A stretch of 64,000 nt of DNA from Shewanella yunxiaonensis (lineage in GTDB: Bacteria > Pseudomonadota > Gammaproteobacteria > Enterobacterales > Shewanellaceae). Shown here piece by piece: positions 1 to 11,748 of this stretch. The position numbers were made by a program, and so were the translations under genes. The stretch's first letter is position 1; the number at the start of each line of letters is the position of its first letter. The stretch spans positions 2,639,001-2,703,000 of the forward strand of contig NZ_CP073587.1 in assembly GCF_018223345.1 (NCBI RefSeq), read 5' to 3'. The notes beneath the pieces were generated by a model. The model did not search any database. It was not told where the DNA came from and was given only the letters and a program-made list of their open reading frames with translations.

Positions 1-2055
<2,055 letters not shown>

Positions 2056-2080
2056 CGCTAAGGATACTTCCTGTCCTGTT

Positions 2081-2114
2081 GCGCATCACGGTTTTCCGCG
2101 ATGCGCATTTTTTT
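2081..2114 (+). terminator. Rho-independent terminator of gltBD
   Basis: GCGCATC and GATGCGC pair around an ACGGTTTTCCGC loop that can itself pair partly, followed directly by ATTTTTTT. It lies 25 bases after the gltD stop. Confidence 0.85.
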
Positions 2115-2142
2115 GTGGCGATGAAATTCACTATGGTATATT
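2113..2142 (+). promoter_or_regulatory. Probable sigma-70 promoter of mtnN
   Basis: Extended -10 element TGG-TATATT at 2134-2142 with a weak -35 (TTGTGG, 2113-2118) at 18-bp spacing, 37 bases before the mtnN ATG and directly after the gltD terminator. Start of transcription would fall near 2149. Based on matching consensus by eye. Confidence 0.45.
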
Positions 2143-2178
2143 GAGCCGTTTTTTTACTGAATTGATAAAGGGTTATCC

Positions 2179-2871
2179 ATGAAAATCGGGATCATCGGCG
2201 CCATGGAGCCGGAAGTTGCTCACCTCATTACGGAACTGAGCAATGCACATTCGCTCACTATCGGCGCGGTAGAGTTTGTTAGCGGCCAACTGGCGGGAAA
2301 AGAGGTTGTGATCACCCGCTCAGGAATTGGCAAAGTGGCGGCAGCAATGGCGACCAGTTTACTGATTGAAAAATTTGCCGTTGATGCAGTGATCAATACG
2401 GGTTCCGCCGGGGGTTTCGTAGACAACCTGGACATTGGCGATATCGTCATTTCGAGTGAACTGCGCTATCACGATGTGGATGTTACCGCATTCGGATATG
2501 AAATTGGGCAGATGGCGCAACAGCCGGCAGCATTTACCGCCGATGCAAAATTGATCACTGCCGCCAAAGCTGCGATTAGCGGGCTGGGAACAGTTAAAGC
2601 GATGGAAGGCTTAATCTGTACCGGTGATAGTTTTATCTGCGATCCTGAACGGACCGCTGTGATGCGTCGTCATTTTCCGCAAATGGCAGCCTGTGAAATG
2701 GAAGGAGCCGCTGTTGCGCAGGTATGTCATCAGTTTAACGTCCCTTTTGTGGTGATCCGTTCACTGTCTGACAATGCTAATAACGATTCTCCGGTGGATT
2801 TTGATACATATCTGATAAAAGCCGGCAAGCATTCTGCCCTAATGGTTATCGGCATGCTGCAGCAACTATGA
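2179..2871 (+). CDS. mtnN: 5'-methylthioadenosine/S-adenosylhomocysteine nucleosidase
   Basis: 230 aa; hydrolyses MTA and SAH to adenine plus methylthioribose or S-ribosylhomocysteine, feeding methionine salvage and, with LuxS (encoded at 46078-46587), the activated methyl cycle. The catalytic residues of the family are in place: E12 (AMEPE), the CEMEGAA segment with E175, and D198 in SLSDNA. Length is that of the E. coli enzyme. The RBS is AAAGGGT about 7 bases before ATG. It is followed at 4 bases by a CbiB-like membrane protein, an arrangement I associate with Shewanella-type genomes. Confidence 0.96.
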   Translation: MKIGIIGAMEPEVAHLITELSNAHSLTIGAVEFVSGQLAGKEVVITRSGIGKVAAAMATSLLIEKFAVDAVINTGSAGGFVDNLDIGDIVISSELRYHDVDVTAFGYEIGQMAQQPAAFTADAKLITAAKAAISGLGTVKAMEGLICTGDSFICDPERTAVMRRHFPQMAACEMEGAAVAQVCHQFNVPFVVIRSLSDNANNDSPVDFDTYLIKAGKHSALMVIGMLQQL

Positions 2872-2875
2872 ACTT

Positions 2876-3862
2876 ATGCTGGCATCTTTCGTTGATAAGT
2901 TAGTGAGTCAGGACGGGCAGCTGCTGCAGTATTTCGCCACCGTGCTTTTGCCGTTAGTGGCGGTGAAATATCTGCCACTGCCTGCACCGTTACAGCCACT
3001 GCGCTGGCTGGGTGAACTGGCAAAATCGCTGGCAGCTAAAGTTCTGCATACCGAACGGGCCTCCAGCCAGCAGGCACTGGCTGGGGTATTGTCGTTATTG
3101 TTACTGGTATTACCCTTCTGGGTGATCAGCTCACTGCTACTTTACCTCGCGGAATATCCCTGGTTTTTTGAAATGCTGCTCATCTATTTGTGTTTGCAAG
3201 ATTTACACATTCTGCGAGCAGCAGGTGACATCACCACCGCATTACAAAACGGCGACAAATCCAGTGCGCGCAGTTTATTGTCAGATTGGGTTGCCAGAGA
3301 CACGGCCGAGCTGTCTGAAACCGGGATCGCCAAAGCGACGATTGAAGCATTGGTCACCGTCCCAGGATACCGATTACTCGCTAGCCTCACGACCTATCTG
3401 TTATTTGGCGCACCAGTAACTTTGTTGTTTGCAATGTTATGGCAGTTGCAACAGATCTGGTGGCCACAAAACCCGCGATATCATTATTTCAGCCGTGCGT
3501 TGAGCTGGAGCAATCAGCTACTGTTTTGGGTTCCGCTATTACTGTGGCGATTTTCACTGTCACTAAGTGGCGGCATAAACTGGTTATTTACAACGCATAA
3601 GATTAGTCATCATCAAGACTTGCGCAGTTATCAGCAACTGTGTGCCATGGTAGCTGCCATGCTACACATCGAATTAGGTGGCCCACAGAAGTATAACGGC
3701 GTAAAAGTGAGCAGTAGCAAGCTCACTTATGGCAATTTACCGACCGCAACAGATATTCGCCGAGCGACTGTGCTGGTCAAAGCCGCCATAGCTTTTTGGA
3801 TAATTCTGTTAACGGCTATACCGGTGATATGGATTGGCTTACGCTGGTTCCACACACACTAA
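2876..3862 (+). CDS. CobD/CbiB-family membrane protein (cobalamin biosynthesis-like)
   Basis: 328 aa with four or more hydrophobic segments (near 20-35, 65-90, 165-185, 205-225, 295-320). It resembles adenosylcobinamide-phosphate synthase CbiB: WVARDTAELSETGIAKATIEAL corresponds to the CbiB ARDT-ATIES block, and AMVAAMLHIELGGPQKYNG to the LGG-Y-G block near the C terminus. The usual SVAEN motif after ATIE is replaced by ALVTV, so activity is uncertain. No other cobalamin genes lie nearby; it is coupled to mtnN (4-base gap). An AmpE-like role (a distantly related family) is the main alternative. Confidence 0.75.
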   Translation: MLASFVDKLVSQDGQLLQYFATVLLPLVAVKYLPLPAPLQPLRWLGELAKSLAAKVLHTERASSQQALAGVLSLLLLVLPFWVISSLLLYLAEYPWFFEMLLIYLCLQDLHILRAAGDITTALQNGDKSSARSLLSDWVARDTAELSETGIAKATIEALVTVPGYRLLASLTTYLLFGAPVTLLFAMLWQLQQIWWPQNPRYHYFSRALSWSNQLLFWVPLLLWRFSLSLSGGINWLFTTHKISHHQDLRSYQQLCAMVAAMLHIELGGPQKYNGVKVSSSKLTYGNLPTATDIRRATVLVKAAIAFWIILLTAIPVIWIGLRWFHTH

Positions 3863-3910
3863 AAGCTTTTTATAATGTGCTGACTGGCATCAAAAATTCA
3901 GGGAGAGGTT

Positions 3911-4303
3911 ATGTTGGAACAGATGTCTATTTCGCTTACGACACCAGCGTTGTTATTTCCCGCCATCTCGCTGTTATTACTGGCCTATACTAATCGTTTT
4001 TTCTCGCTGGCAGCACTGATCCGCAGTCTGAGTGCTGCGGATAAACCGATCGCCAGTGAACAGCTGAAAAATCTGCGACGTCGGATTGTCATCATTAAAC
4101 GCATGCAGGAAGCGGGCGTATCCAGCTTTGCCCTGTGTGTACTGTGCATGATTATGATTTATTTGGGCTTTAATAAATCTGGCTCGCTGATCTTTGGTGC
4201 CAGCCTCTTGTTATTGTTGTATTCACTGATCCTATCAGTGATTGAAATCCGTATTTCAGTGGATGCGCTCAACATTCATCTGAAACAAATGGATGATCGT
4301 TAA
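3911..4303 (+). CDS. DUF2721 family membrane protein
   Basis: 130 aa with three predicted membrane helices (about 12-27, 72-88, 93-110) and a basic cytoplasmic stretch (LKNLRRRIVIIKRMQEAG) between the first two. This layout and the final VIEIRISVDAL segment match DUF2721. Function unknown. RBS GGGAGAGG precedes the ATG. Probably transcribed with the preceding CbiB-like gene, 48 bases upstream. Confidence 0.8.
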   Translation: MLEQMSISLTTPALLFPAISLLLLAYTNRFFSLAALIRSLSAADKPIASEQLKNLRRRIVIIKRMQEAGVSSFALCVLCMIMIYLGFNKSGSLIFGASLLLLLYSLILSVIEIRISVDALNIHLKQMDDR

Positions 4304-4515
4304 CCCATCATTTTACGATTTTCCCGCGTATAGACGGTTGCTTACATTTCCCTGCCGACAGAGGGTTGATTCACTCAGGAGCAAGAGGCATTATGCCAGA
4401 GCTCTCCGGAATTTTCTGCCAATGGTATTTTTCTACAGTCCGGACGACACTATCTGCGGCAACATTGAGTGAGCCGCTTCTTGCGTCAATATTTTTCCGG
4501 AAAGAGACTTATAGT

Positions 4516-4989
4516 TTGCGTTATCTGTTGTTGATATTAGTTCTGATATGTTCCCCGCTGTTGGCAGATACTGGCGAAATGCCGCCAGAACAACAGATGG
4601 CGATGAGCTATATCGACGCTTATACCAACCATGATTACCAAAAGCTGGCGACTTTTTATAACCGCGATAGTGTCTTTGTGGATGTCACGGCTGGCCGTTC
4701 ATATACCGGAAGCCGTCATATCATTGACTTTCTGGAACGTGCTCACCGGGGTGTGCTGGAGTACGAATTTAACATTGAACACATGTTTAACTCTGGTTCA
4801 TTGGTTGTAATGATTGGTAACTACCACTTCAAAGGCCCTGGAGAGCAATTTGGTAAACCCGGAAAAATTATTGATATCGCTATCCCAGGTGTTACCACGC
4901 TGAATCTGGACCTACTGAACCATCGGGTAACCAAACACCAAGACTTTATTGATTACCAAACCATGGCAGACCAGCTGTCGGCGCAATAA
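4516..4989 (+). CDS. Exported NTF2-like (SnoaL-type) protein
   Basis: From a TTG at 4516 the product is 157 aa and begins with a signal peptide (RYLLLILVLICSPLLA, cleavage before DTGE). The remainder has the cone-fold NTF2-like pattern: EQQMAMSYIDAYTNHDYQKLATFY, then ITIDFLERAH-like helix and a curved beta sheet. Such proteins bind small ligands or act as accessory domains; the role here is unknown. The frame is also open upstream to ATGs at 4393 (with a GAGG RBS) and 4366, which would bury the signal peptide at residue 40; I prefer the TTG for that reason. Confidence 0.65.
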   Translation: MRYLLLILVLICSPLLADTGEMPPEQQMAMSYIDAYTNHDYQKLATFYNRDSVFVDVTAGRSYTGSRHIIDFLERAHRGVLEYEFNIEHMFNSGSLVVMIGNYHFKGPGEQFGKPGKIIDIAIPGVTTLNLDLLNHRVTKHQDFIDYQTMADQLSAQ

Positions 4990-5090
4990 CCGTTTGACCA
5001 CAATCCTTGGAACTCACGCCCCCCAATGCTGTCCGATACAAGAGAGAAGTGAAAGCGCTCTCGGTTTAAATTAGGATGGATGAGGTGTTC

Positions 5091-5552
5091 ATGAGATGTG
5101 TTTCAGCCATTAGCTCTGTAGCGCTGTTACTGTTGTATTGTCATACGGCGGTGGCGACGATTAAGTCTGTCGCTAACCCAGCACTGCCAGAACCGCCGTT
5201 AGTGCTGTCCTATGCCACACAGCCGGTTAGTCATTTCAATAAGTCCCTCGCCATAGCGCAACAACAGCAAGCGAGCTGGAGCCATGACCCACAGCAGATC
5301 AGTCAGCAATATTCAGGAACCGGGTTTGAACTGGTCACCGCAAAGGAATATCAAGGTAAAGTGATCACCTATAGTGTAAGGCCATCCCAATCAGGCCACC
5401 CGCAGATGCTGCTAATTTTGGCGTTGGGCAAGAAAAAGGGCCACTGGGCGTTAGAAAAAGCCCGCTTAAGCTGGCGTTGCAGTGAAGACAATTTCTTTAG
5501 CACCAATCATTGCAACATAACGGCCCACACAGCTGACAACAAGCTGCAATAA
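5091..5552 (+). CDS. Hypothetical exported protein
   Basis: 153 aa from ATG 5091, chosen because TGAGGTG lies 5 bases upstream; an ATG at 5076 is the alternative. N-terminal signal peptide (CVSAISSVALLLLYCHTAVA, cleavage after AVA). The mature part is polar, Gln/Ser-rich, with a late CSEDNFFSTNHC pair of cysteines that could form a disulfide. I do not recognise a family. A terminator shared with tyrS follows immediately. Confidence 0.65.
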   Translation: MRCVSAISSVALLLLYCHTAVATIKSVANPALPEPPLVLSYATQPVSHFNKSLAIAQQQQASWSHDPQQISQQYSGTGFELVTAKEYQGKVITYSVRPSQSGHPQMLLILALGKKKGHWALEKARLSWRCSEDNFFSTNHCNITAHTADNKLQ

Positions 5553-5578
5553 AAAAGGGCCATCAGGCCCTTTTTTAA
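5551..5578. terminator. Bidirectional terminator between the exported-protein gene and tyrS
   Basis: AAAAAAGGGCC-ATCA-GGCCCTTTTTT forms an 11-bp hairpin with a T-run on either strand, between convergent genes ending at 5552 and 5593. Confidence 0.9.
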
Positions 5579-5592
5579 TTCACCAGCGCCCT

Positions 5593-6792
5593 TTAGGCCA
5601 CGGTGACCTTAGCAAATTTACGCTTACCCACCTGGAATATGGCAGTGACGCCAGCATTAAAATGCAGCTTGCCGTCATCCACTCGCTCGCCATCCATTTT
5701 CACCGCGCCCTGTTTGAGCATACGCAGCGCTTCTGACGTCGACGCTACTAATCCGGCATCTTTCAGCAAATTAGCGATGGCAATGCCCTCGGCGCCCGCG
5801 CTCAGGGTAATTTCGTCGATATCCTCGGGCAAAGCCCCTTTCTGGAACCGATCAATAAAGGCCTGGTGTGCTGCTTCAGCCGCTTGCTCATCATGAAAAC
5901 GCGTAATGATCTCTTTTGCCAGCAGAATTTTAATATCACGCGGGTTGGCGCCATTGGCAACGTCGACTTTAAACTGTTCAATCTCGCCCAATGGACGGAA
6001 TGACAGTAACTCAAAATAGCGCCACATCAGTTCATCGGAAATGGACATCAGCTTACCAAACATCTCGTCTGGCGCTTCACTGACACCAATATAATTGCCT
6101 GCAGATTTGGACATTTTCTTAACGCCATCCAAACCTTCCAGCAATGGCATCATGATCACAGCCTGTGGCTTTTGCCCTTCGGCTTTCTGCAGTTCTCGCC
6201 CCATCAGCAGGTTAAACTTCTGATCGGTACCCCCGAGTTCAATATCCGCTTTCAGCTCCACGGAATCATAACCCTGTAATAACGGGTACATAAATTCATG
6301 AATGGCGATTGACTGGCCGGATGCATAACGCTTTTTAAAGTCATCACGTTCCATCATGCGCGCAACAGTCTGCCGCGCCGCCAGACGGATCATGCCGGCA
6401 GCTCCTAATTTCTCCAGCCAAGTGGAGTTGAATTCAATGCGCGTTTTCTCAGGGTCGAGAATCTTGTAGACCTGCTCTTTATAGCTCTCGGCATTCGCCA
6501 TCACCTGCGCATGCGTTAATGGCGGACGAGTGCTATTTTTACCGGTTGGGTCACCCACCATACCGGTGAAATCCCCGATTAAAAATATCACCTCGTGACC
6601 GAACTCCTGGAAAGTGCGCAGCTTATTCAGGATCACTGTATGCCCCAGATGAATATCCGGTGCAGTTGGGTCGGCGCCCAGTTTAATTCTTAGCGGACGT
6701 CCTTCTTTCAGTTTCTCCACCAGATCAGATTCCAGCAGGATTTCCTCTGTACCGCGTTTAATCTCCGCCAATACCTGCGCTAAATCAGCCAT
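5593..6792 (-). CDS. tyrS: Tyrosyl-tRNA synthetase
   Basis: 399 aa class I synthetase that charges tRNA-Tyr. The HIGH signature is HLGH at residues 48-51 and the KMSKS loop is intact near residue 230; a C-terminal S4 RNA-binding domain follows ([19 protein letters not shown]). The sequence is of the shorter-insert TyrZ-type subgroup found in Shewanella and Vibrio rather than the 424-aa E. coli type; this assignment is from memory of the family. Divergent from the M23 peptidase gene; the 90-bp spacer probably holds both promoters. Confidence 0.95.
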   Translation of the reverse strand: MADLAQVLAEIKRGTEEILLESDLVEKLKEGRPLRIKLGADPTAPDIHLGHTVILNKLRTFQEFGHEVIFLIGDFTGMVGDPTGKNSTRPPLTHAQVMANAESYKEQVYKILDPEKTRIEFNSTWLEKLGAAGMIRLAARQTVARMMERDDFKKRYASGQSIAIHEFMYPLLQGYDSVELKADIELGGTDQKFNLLMGRELQKAEGQKPQAVIMMPLLEGLDGVKKMSKSAGNYIGVSEAPDEMFGKLMSISDELMWRYFELLSFRPLGEIEQFKVDVANGANPRDIKILLAKEIITRFHDEQAAEAAHQAFIDRFQKGALPEDIDEITLSAGAEGIAIANLLKDAGLVASTSEALRMLKQGAVKMDGERVDDGKLHFNAGVTAIFQVGKRKFAKVTVA

Positions 6793-6882
6793 TTTGCCAA
6801 CAACTCCCGAGGCTCTACAAAATCAAAGAGACTTATGTTACTTGTTAGCCAGCCTAATTTAAAGTGTGTAAACTGACGGGCA

Positions 6883-8319
6883 ATGCCCAAGTTTTACGAT
6901 TTGGTACCGGGGTCAATGGCAAAAATTATCACGCTCTTCAGATTACTACCGAAAAAGCACCAGATTTTGCTCGGTATTCTCTCTCTTGTCGCCTTCATTA
7001 TTCTGATTTTTCCGACTGAAGAGGCCTCCGCTTTTCGACAGACACCACCAGCCACCACCAATGTTCGTTACGATGTACCGTTAGCATTCCGCACCCCAGA
7101 AGCACCGAACACAGTGGAAAGTTCGGAAAGCGGTGCCGTGGAAGAATCTGAAGCGGCCGCCGAAGCCATCACCTCGGAAATTACCGAAGAAACCCAGCAA
7201 TCGCTTGAACCGCAGTCAGATGTGCAGCCTGATACTATGGCGGAGCTGGAACATTTCGATATTAAAAAAGGCGATACGCTGGCGGCGGTCTTCAGCCGGG
7301 CGCAGCTCACGGCCAGAGAGGTTTACGATATTACGCAGCTCCCGCTGGCGAAAAAAAACCTGATAAAAATTATGCCCGGGGAAGAGATTGTTATTGGCAA
7401 GAATGCCGATGGCTCGTTGCAGCAGTTGCGTTACCAAATCGATGCCATCTCAACCCTGCTTATTAAGCAACACGGCGATGGTTACCAGGCGACGGTTATC
7501 GATAAGGACGTTGAAAATCGACAGCAGTTTGCACGCGCTGAGATAAAAAGCAATTTTTGGAATGCCGGTATAGATGCCGGATTAACCCCCGCCCAAATTA
7601 TGCAACTCGCGACTATTTTTGGCTGGGACGTCGATTTTGCATTGGATATTCGTGAAGGAGACAGCTTTGCGCTCATTTATGAGCAGGAATATGCCGACGG
7701 CGAATTTCTCCGTAACGGTAATATCTTAGCAGCAGAATTTATCAACCAAGGACAGCATTATACGGCGGTACGGTATACCGACGGCAATTACTATTCGGCT
7801 GATGGCCATAGCATGCACAAAGCCTTCTTACGCTCACCAGTAGACTTTAAATATGTCAGCTCTAATTTCAATCCTAAGCGTCTCCACCCTGTGACCGGAC
7901 TAGTGAGGCCACACCGCGGGGTTGACTATGTTGCTGCCATCGGCACACCTATCAAGGCGGCCGGCGATGGTAAAGTAATTGAAGCCAGTTACAACCAATA
8001 CAACGGTAACTATGTGTTTATTAAACACAACGAAACCTACACTACGAAATATCTGCACCTTAACAAGCGTAAGGTCAAACGTGGTGATACGGTGAAACAA
8101 GGCCAGATTATCGGCACTCTGGGGCGGACCGGTCGCGTCACCGGCGCACATCTGCATTACGAATTTATCGTCAATGGAGTACACCGTAATCCCAGAACGG
8201 TAGACCTGCCAAAAGCACTGCCAATTGCATCGAAAGAGAAAGCCGCCTTTACCGCGCTCAGTCATCAGTTGATGGCAAAACTCGCACAGAATCAGCAAGT
8301 CAGAATTGCTAAGCAATAA
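6883..8319 (+). CDS. M23-family murein DD-endopeptidase (MepM/OapA-like)
   Basis: 478 aa. A single membrane anchor (about residues 27-45, [16 protein letters not shown]) is followed by an acidic linker, an OapA/LysM-like domain ([18 protein letters not shown], near 125) and a C-terminal peptidase M23 domain with the Zn ligands in RPHRGVDY and HLHYEF. Such enzymes cut peptide crosslinks so that new peptidoglycan strands can be inserted. A second in-frame ATG at 6916 is possible. Its stop overlaps the anmK start by one base (TAATG), linking wall hydrolysis with recycling of anhydro-MurNAc. Confidence 0.9.
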   Translation: MPKFYDLVPGSMAKIITLFRLLPKKHQILLGILSLVAFIILIFPTEEASAFRQTPPATTNVRYDVPLAFRTPEAPNTVESSESGAVEESEAAAEAITSEITEETQQSLEPQSDVQPDTMAELEHFDIKKGDTLAAVFSRAQLTAREVYDITQLPLAKKNLIKIMPGEEIVIGKNADGSLQQLRYQIDAISTLLIKQHGDGYQATVIDKDVENRQQFARAEIKSNFWNAGIDAGLTPAQIMQLATIFGWDVDFALDIREGDSFALIYEQEYADGEFLRNGNILAAEFINQGQHYTAVRYTDGNYYSADGHSMHKAFLRSPVDFKYVSSNFNPKRLHPVTGLVRPHRGVDYVAAIGTPIKAAGDGKVIEASYNQYNGNYVFIKHNETYTTKYLHLNKRKVKRGDTVKQGQIIGTLGRTGRVTGAHLHYEFIVNGVHRNPRTVDLPKALPIASKEKAAFTALSHQLMAKLAQNQQVRIAKQ

Positions 8320-9443
8320 TGGAAAAAATGGATATGAAAACCGCTTATTATATCGGACTGATGTCCGGTACCAGTATGGATGGCGTGGATGCCGCACTTG
8401 TGGACTTTTCAGCACAAAAACCTCGACTGGTGGCGCATCATACCGAGGCTTATCCAGAGCATTTGTACAAAGGGCTGCAGCGGCTATGTCAGCCGGGCAA
8501 CGATGAAATTAATCGGCTTGGCCGGCTTGACCGCACCGTGGGTAAAATTTTTGCCGAGGCAGTCAATCAACTGTTGTCTAAGGCACAGGTGGCACCTGAA
8601 GATATTATTGCAATCGGCAGTCATGGACAGACAGTACGGCACATGCCCAATCTGGAAGTCGGTTTTACCCTGCAGATTGGTGACCCTAATACCATCGCCG
8701 TTGAAACTGGCATCGATGTCATTGCCGATTTTCGCCGTAAAGATATTGCCTTGGGGGGACAGGGGGCACCGCTAGTTCCCGCTTTTCATCAGCAAATTTT
8801 CGCCAAACCAGGAGTGACGCGGGTGATCCTGAACATCGGAGGTATTGGTAATGTGACATATCTACCCGGTGACAGTCACCAAGTCCTGGGTTTTGATACC
8901 GGCCCCGGTAATACACTGATTGACGCCTGGATCCAACAGGTCAAGCAAGAACCCTTCGACCAGCACGGTTTGTGGGCCGCCAGTGGTAAGACGCATCAAG
9001 GGCTACTGCAACAGTTGCTATCACATCCTTACTTTTCACAGGCGTATCCGAAGAGTACCGGGCGTGAACTGTTTAATCAGGCGTGGCTTGAACAACAACT
9101 TTCAGAATTTGGCCAGTTAAGTGAAGAAGATATTCAGTCAACCTTGTTGGACCTCAGTTGTTACAGTATCGCTAATGATATTCAAAAGCTCTGTAGCACT
9201 GGTGAGGTGTATGTCTGTGGCGGCGGTGCGCTTAACGATACATTGATGCAGCGTTTAGCCGCATTGATGCCACATCATCAGTTATTGACTACGGATGCGC
9301 TGGGGGTTGATCCCAAGTGGGTTGAAGGTATTGCTTTCGCGTGGTTAGCTTTACGCCATGTGGAAAACTTGCCAGCTAACTTGCCAGCAGTCACCGGCGC
9401 GACTCGTGAAGCGGTGCTGGGTGCCAGATTTCCAGCGAAATAA
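8319..9443 (+). CDS. anmK: Anhydro-N-acetylmuramic acid kinase
   Basis: 374 aa ATPase of the ASKHA fold. It opens and phosphorylates 1,6-anhydro-MurNAc to MurNAc-6-P during cell-wall recycling. The family signature [13 protein letters not shown] is at the N terminus, with [20 protein letters not shown] and [10 protein letters not shown] following. The ATG at 8319 shares one base with the upstream stop; in-frame ATGs at 8328 and 8334 are alternatives. Translational coupling with the endopeptidase gene is likely. An AmpG-type permease gene that would import the substrate is encoded at 59552. Confidence 0.95.
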   Translation: MEKMDMKTAYYIGLMSGTSMDGVDAALVDFSAQKPRLVAHHTEAYPEHLYKGLQRLCQPGNDEINRLGRLDRTVGKIFAEAVNQLLSKAQVAPEDIIAIGSHGQTVRHMPNLEVGFTLQIGDPNTIAVETGIDVIADFRRKDIALGGQGAPLVPAFHQQIFAKPGVTRVILNIGGIGNVTYLPGDSHQVLGFDTGPGNTLIDAWIQQVKQEPFDQHGLWAASGKTHQGLLQQLLSHPYFSQAYPKSTGRELFNQAWLEQQLSEFGQLSEEDIQSTLLDLSCYSIANDIQKLCSTGEVYVCGGGALNDTLMQRLAALMPHHQLLTTDALGVDPKWVEGIAFAWLALRHVENLPANLPAVTGATREAVLGARFPAK

Positions 9444-9518
9444 TCGCGCGAAAGGCTTTATCATCCACATGTGCGGTGGTAGCATGCGCCGCTTCAACCG
9501 TTGACAGGAATCGATGCA

Positions 9519-9896
9519 GTGAACGCTGAATCTCCGACTAAAAAGCAGCAAAAGATGTCACCCGAAAAACGCTTTGATTACATGATTGAGCAGGTCCGCG
9601 AGCAAAAAGAGCTGTGGGTACTGCATGATGATACTGGCTGTGTAATGCTCACCACCGACGATGAAGACTGCATTCCGGTATGGCCCAGTGAAGATGCAGC
9701 CAGAGAATGGGCGCAGGAAGATTGGGCAGATTGTCAGCCATTAGCGGTTAGTTTGCAGGATTGGCAGGATCGCTGGACACCCGGCATGGCAGATGATGAG
9801 CTGTTGGTTGCGGTATTCCCGCAAGTAGATGATTTAGGCGTGGTGGTATCGCCTTACGACTTCGACAACAGTCTGTCACCCAAAAAGTCTCACTGA
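9519..9896 (+). CDS. DUF2750 domain protein
   Basis: 125 aa, acidic, no signal peptide. A GTG at 9519 (reading MNAESPTKKQQ) is preferred because CAGGA lies 9 bases upstream and the family starts with a similar NAESP motif; a TTG at 9501 is the alternative. The conserved DUF2750 features are visible: ELWVLHDDTGCVMLTTDDE, VWPSEDAAREWA, and the end VFPQVDDLGVVVSPYDFD. Function unknown. Likely co-transcribed with anmK and the next membrane protein. Confidence 0.8.
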   Translation: MNAESPTKKQQKMSPEKRFDYMIEQVREQKELWVLHDDTGCVMLTTDDEDCIPVWPSEDAAREWAQEDWADCQPLAVSLQDWQDRWTPGMADDELLVAVFPQVDDLGVVVSPYDFDNSLSPKKSH

Positions 9897-9906
9897 GGCA
9901 TTGACG

Positions 9907-10320
9907 ATGACTGCAACAACAAAATCCCCCTTTCCAAAACGCTTGTTGTTGCTGATGCTGGTATATGCTCTGCTGTCATTAACCTGTTTCATCGGTGGTT
10001 TTGCCGTAATGTTCGCGATGCTGACGATAATGATGTTGATGGCCATCATGGCACGCCACAAGGCTGGGCTATGGCTGTTAAGGGGATATGCCATTTTCGG
10101 ACTGGTTAGCAGCAGTTTATTGCCTTATGTCCTAGATTTAAATCCGCAACTGCTGCAACAACTTCAGCAATCACGGATATGGCCTTACCTGGCCAACATC
10201 CCTGGATGGTCGATTATCGCCGTGTTGATTTTGCTGACCATGCTGCAACTTTGGGTCGTATTCACACCTAAAGTTGGCGCTGTTTTTGAGCGGAATATTA
10301 ATTTCAACATTATGCAGTGA
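9907..10320 (+). CDS. Hypothetical inner-membrane protein
   Basis: 137 aa with four hydrophobic segments (about 12-32, 35-48, 58-75, 100-118). ATG 9907 is preferred over TTG 9901 because TGAGG is about 10 bases upstream. No family recognised. It follows the DUF2750 gene by 10 bases and ends shortly before a bidirectional terminator, so it closes the anmK operon. Confidence 0.65.
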   Translation: MTATTKSPFPKRLLLLMLVYALLSLTCFIGGFAVMFAMLTIMMLMAIMARHKAGLWLLRGYAIFGLVSSSLLPYVLDLNPQLLQQLQQSRIWPYLANIPGWSIIAVLILLTMLQLWVVFTPKVGAVFERNINFNIMQ

Positions 10321-10341
10321 TGCTTAATGCTATGAATAGTT

Positions 10342-10375
10342 AACAAAAAACCGCCTAATTCGGCGGTTTTTGTTA
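10342..10375. terminator. Bidirectional terminator between the anmK operon and erpA
   Basis: AACAAAAAACCGCC-TAATT-CGGCGGTTTTTGTT pairs over almost its full length, with T-runs on both strands, between genes converging at 10320 and 10389. Confidence 0.92.
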
Positions 10376-10388
10376 TGCAGCTTTAGCG

Positions 10389-10739
10389 TTACACGGAAAA
10401 ACTGGCACCGCAGCCACAGGTGGTCTTGGCATTGGGATTCTTCACAAAGAAACGAGAACCTTCCAGACCGGAAGTATAATCCACTTCACCACCAACTAAA
10501 TATTGCAGGCTCATTGGGTCAACCACCAGCTGCACCCCTTGTTTCTCTACTGTCAAATCACCATCGTTAACCTTTTCATCGAAGGTGAAGCCATACTGAA
10601 ATCCTGAACAGCCGCCACCAGTCACATAAACTCGCAGTTTAAGTGCACTGTTTTGTTCTTCTTCCAGCAAAGCTTTGACTTTTGCAGCGGCCGCATCGGT
10701 AAAACGAATGGGCATCACTGATTCAGCTTGTTCAGTCAT
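10389..10739 (-). CDS. erpA: Iron-sulfur cluster insertion protein ErpA
   Basis: 116 aa A-type carrier that delivers Fe-S clusters to apoproteins, including isoprenoid enzymes. The three cluster cysteines are C44 (GGGCSG), C108 and C110 (CGCGASFSV). ErpA is preferred over IscA because of the sequence [17 protein letters not shown] and the absence of isc genes nearby. Its start overlaps the end of the upstream DUF6776 gene by 8 bases. Confidence 0.93.
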   Translation of the reverse strand: MTEQAESVMPIRFTDAAAAKVKALLEEEQNSALKLRVYVTGGGCSGFQYGFTFDEKVNDGDLTVEKQGVQLVVDPMSLQYLVGGEVDYTSGLEGSRFFVKNPNAKTTCGCGASFSV

Positions 10740-11538
10740 TACTACCTCTTACATCTGATTGCTGTGGCGGATTATCTAATACCTGACTTTCTTGTTCAAG
10801 TATTATCCCGGAGTCTTTTTCTCCGGTCAGTAATTCCGGCACACTGTAACTTTGTTCGGTCTCGCCACCTTTGCTCCATCGACTTGCCGGAACAATAACT
10901 TTGGCAGAGAGTCGCTGCAGTTCAAACGCTTCCGGCAGGACAAATTCGACTTCTAGCACTTGAAAATATTTGAAACTGAAACCCAATTTGTCTTTACCAA
11001 TCAAAGACTCAAGTTGGATCTCGTTTTCTTTGCCCGACTTCAGTCCTTGCAAAGAGACCTCAGCGCGACCAGTCAGCGATTGTTTACGTTTCTGCAACTG
11101 GGTGAGCACTATCCGCAAACGATAACTCCGTTTTTTGTGCCCGGGTTGCAACTCAATACCATTAATAGCGACGCCATCAACGTTGTTTTCGGGCGCCATA
11201 ATACTGCGGTAAAAGGCCAATTCCCGTTCAAGATCCTGCTGCTTTTGATGTTGCTTGGCGAACATCTCCTGCATCTCTTTATTGGACTCCTTTGCCAACT
11301 GTAATTCAAGATTACGGCTCGCCAATATTTGTGACTGGCTATTCAATTCTGACGTTAATTGATTGATCTTCTTAACATTAGATTTATTCGATGTGGGACT
11401 GTTGTCTTGCCACAATGACAGTGACAGCGCACCGACAGCAAACGCTACCAGCAACAATCCCAGCAGATACAGAGATGAAGGCCTGATACTACGTTCCAGT
11501 AACTGCAAACGCAGTAACCAACGGTGATAGTTTGCCAT
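10732..11538 (-). CDS. DUF6776 family membrane-anchored coiled-coil protein
   Basis: 268 aa. One N-terminal membrane helix (about 22-42, [20 protein letters not shown]), then a predicted coiled coil (about 55-110, rich in Gln/Glu/Lys), then a beta-rich periplasmic domain ending in a polar tail. The combination fits DUF6776, which I recall as conserved in Shewanella/Vibrio relatives next to erpA. Function unknown. Overlaps erpA by 8 bases, so the two are co-transcribed. Confidence 0.75.
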   Translation of the reverse strand: MANYHRWLLRLQLLERSIRPSSLYLLGLLLVAFAVGALSLSLWQDNSPTSNKSNVKKINQLTSELNSQSQILASRNLELQLAKESNKEMQEMFAKQHQKQQDLERELAFYRSIMAPENNVDGVAINGIELQPGHKKRSYRLRIVLTQLQKRKQSLTGRAEVSLQGLKSGKENEIQLESLIGKDKLGFSFKYFQVLEVEFVLPEAFELQRLSAKVIVPASRWSKGGETEQSYSVPELLTGEKDSGIILEQESQVLDNPPQQSDVRGSND

Positions 11539-11748
11539 TATCTTACTGCCCCTTTATGCAATTGTTAGTGGGAAGATACACAGGCACCGGCGACGCCACC
11601 GGAAGCAATGTATAAATAAGGCACCATAGCCAGCTATGGACACAAATGTTGGATTCTACGGACTTAACACCTTGCTGGCGAGCACATGACGCACAATCGT
11701 CAAGTTTCGTTCAGCATCGCCAGCCGTTAACCTGAAATCTGACCACGG

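Noticed and set aside
4366..4515. N-terminal extension of the NTF2-like protein from ATG 4366 or 4393
   Set aside because: It would put the signal peptide at residue 40 or later; a TTG directly before the signal peptide fits better.
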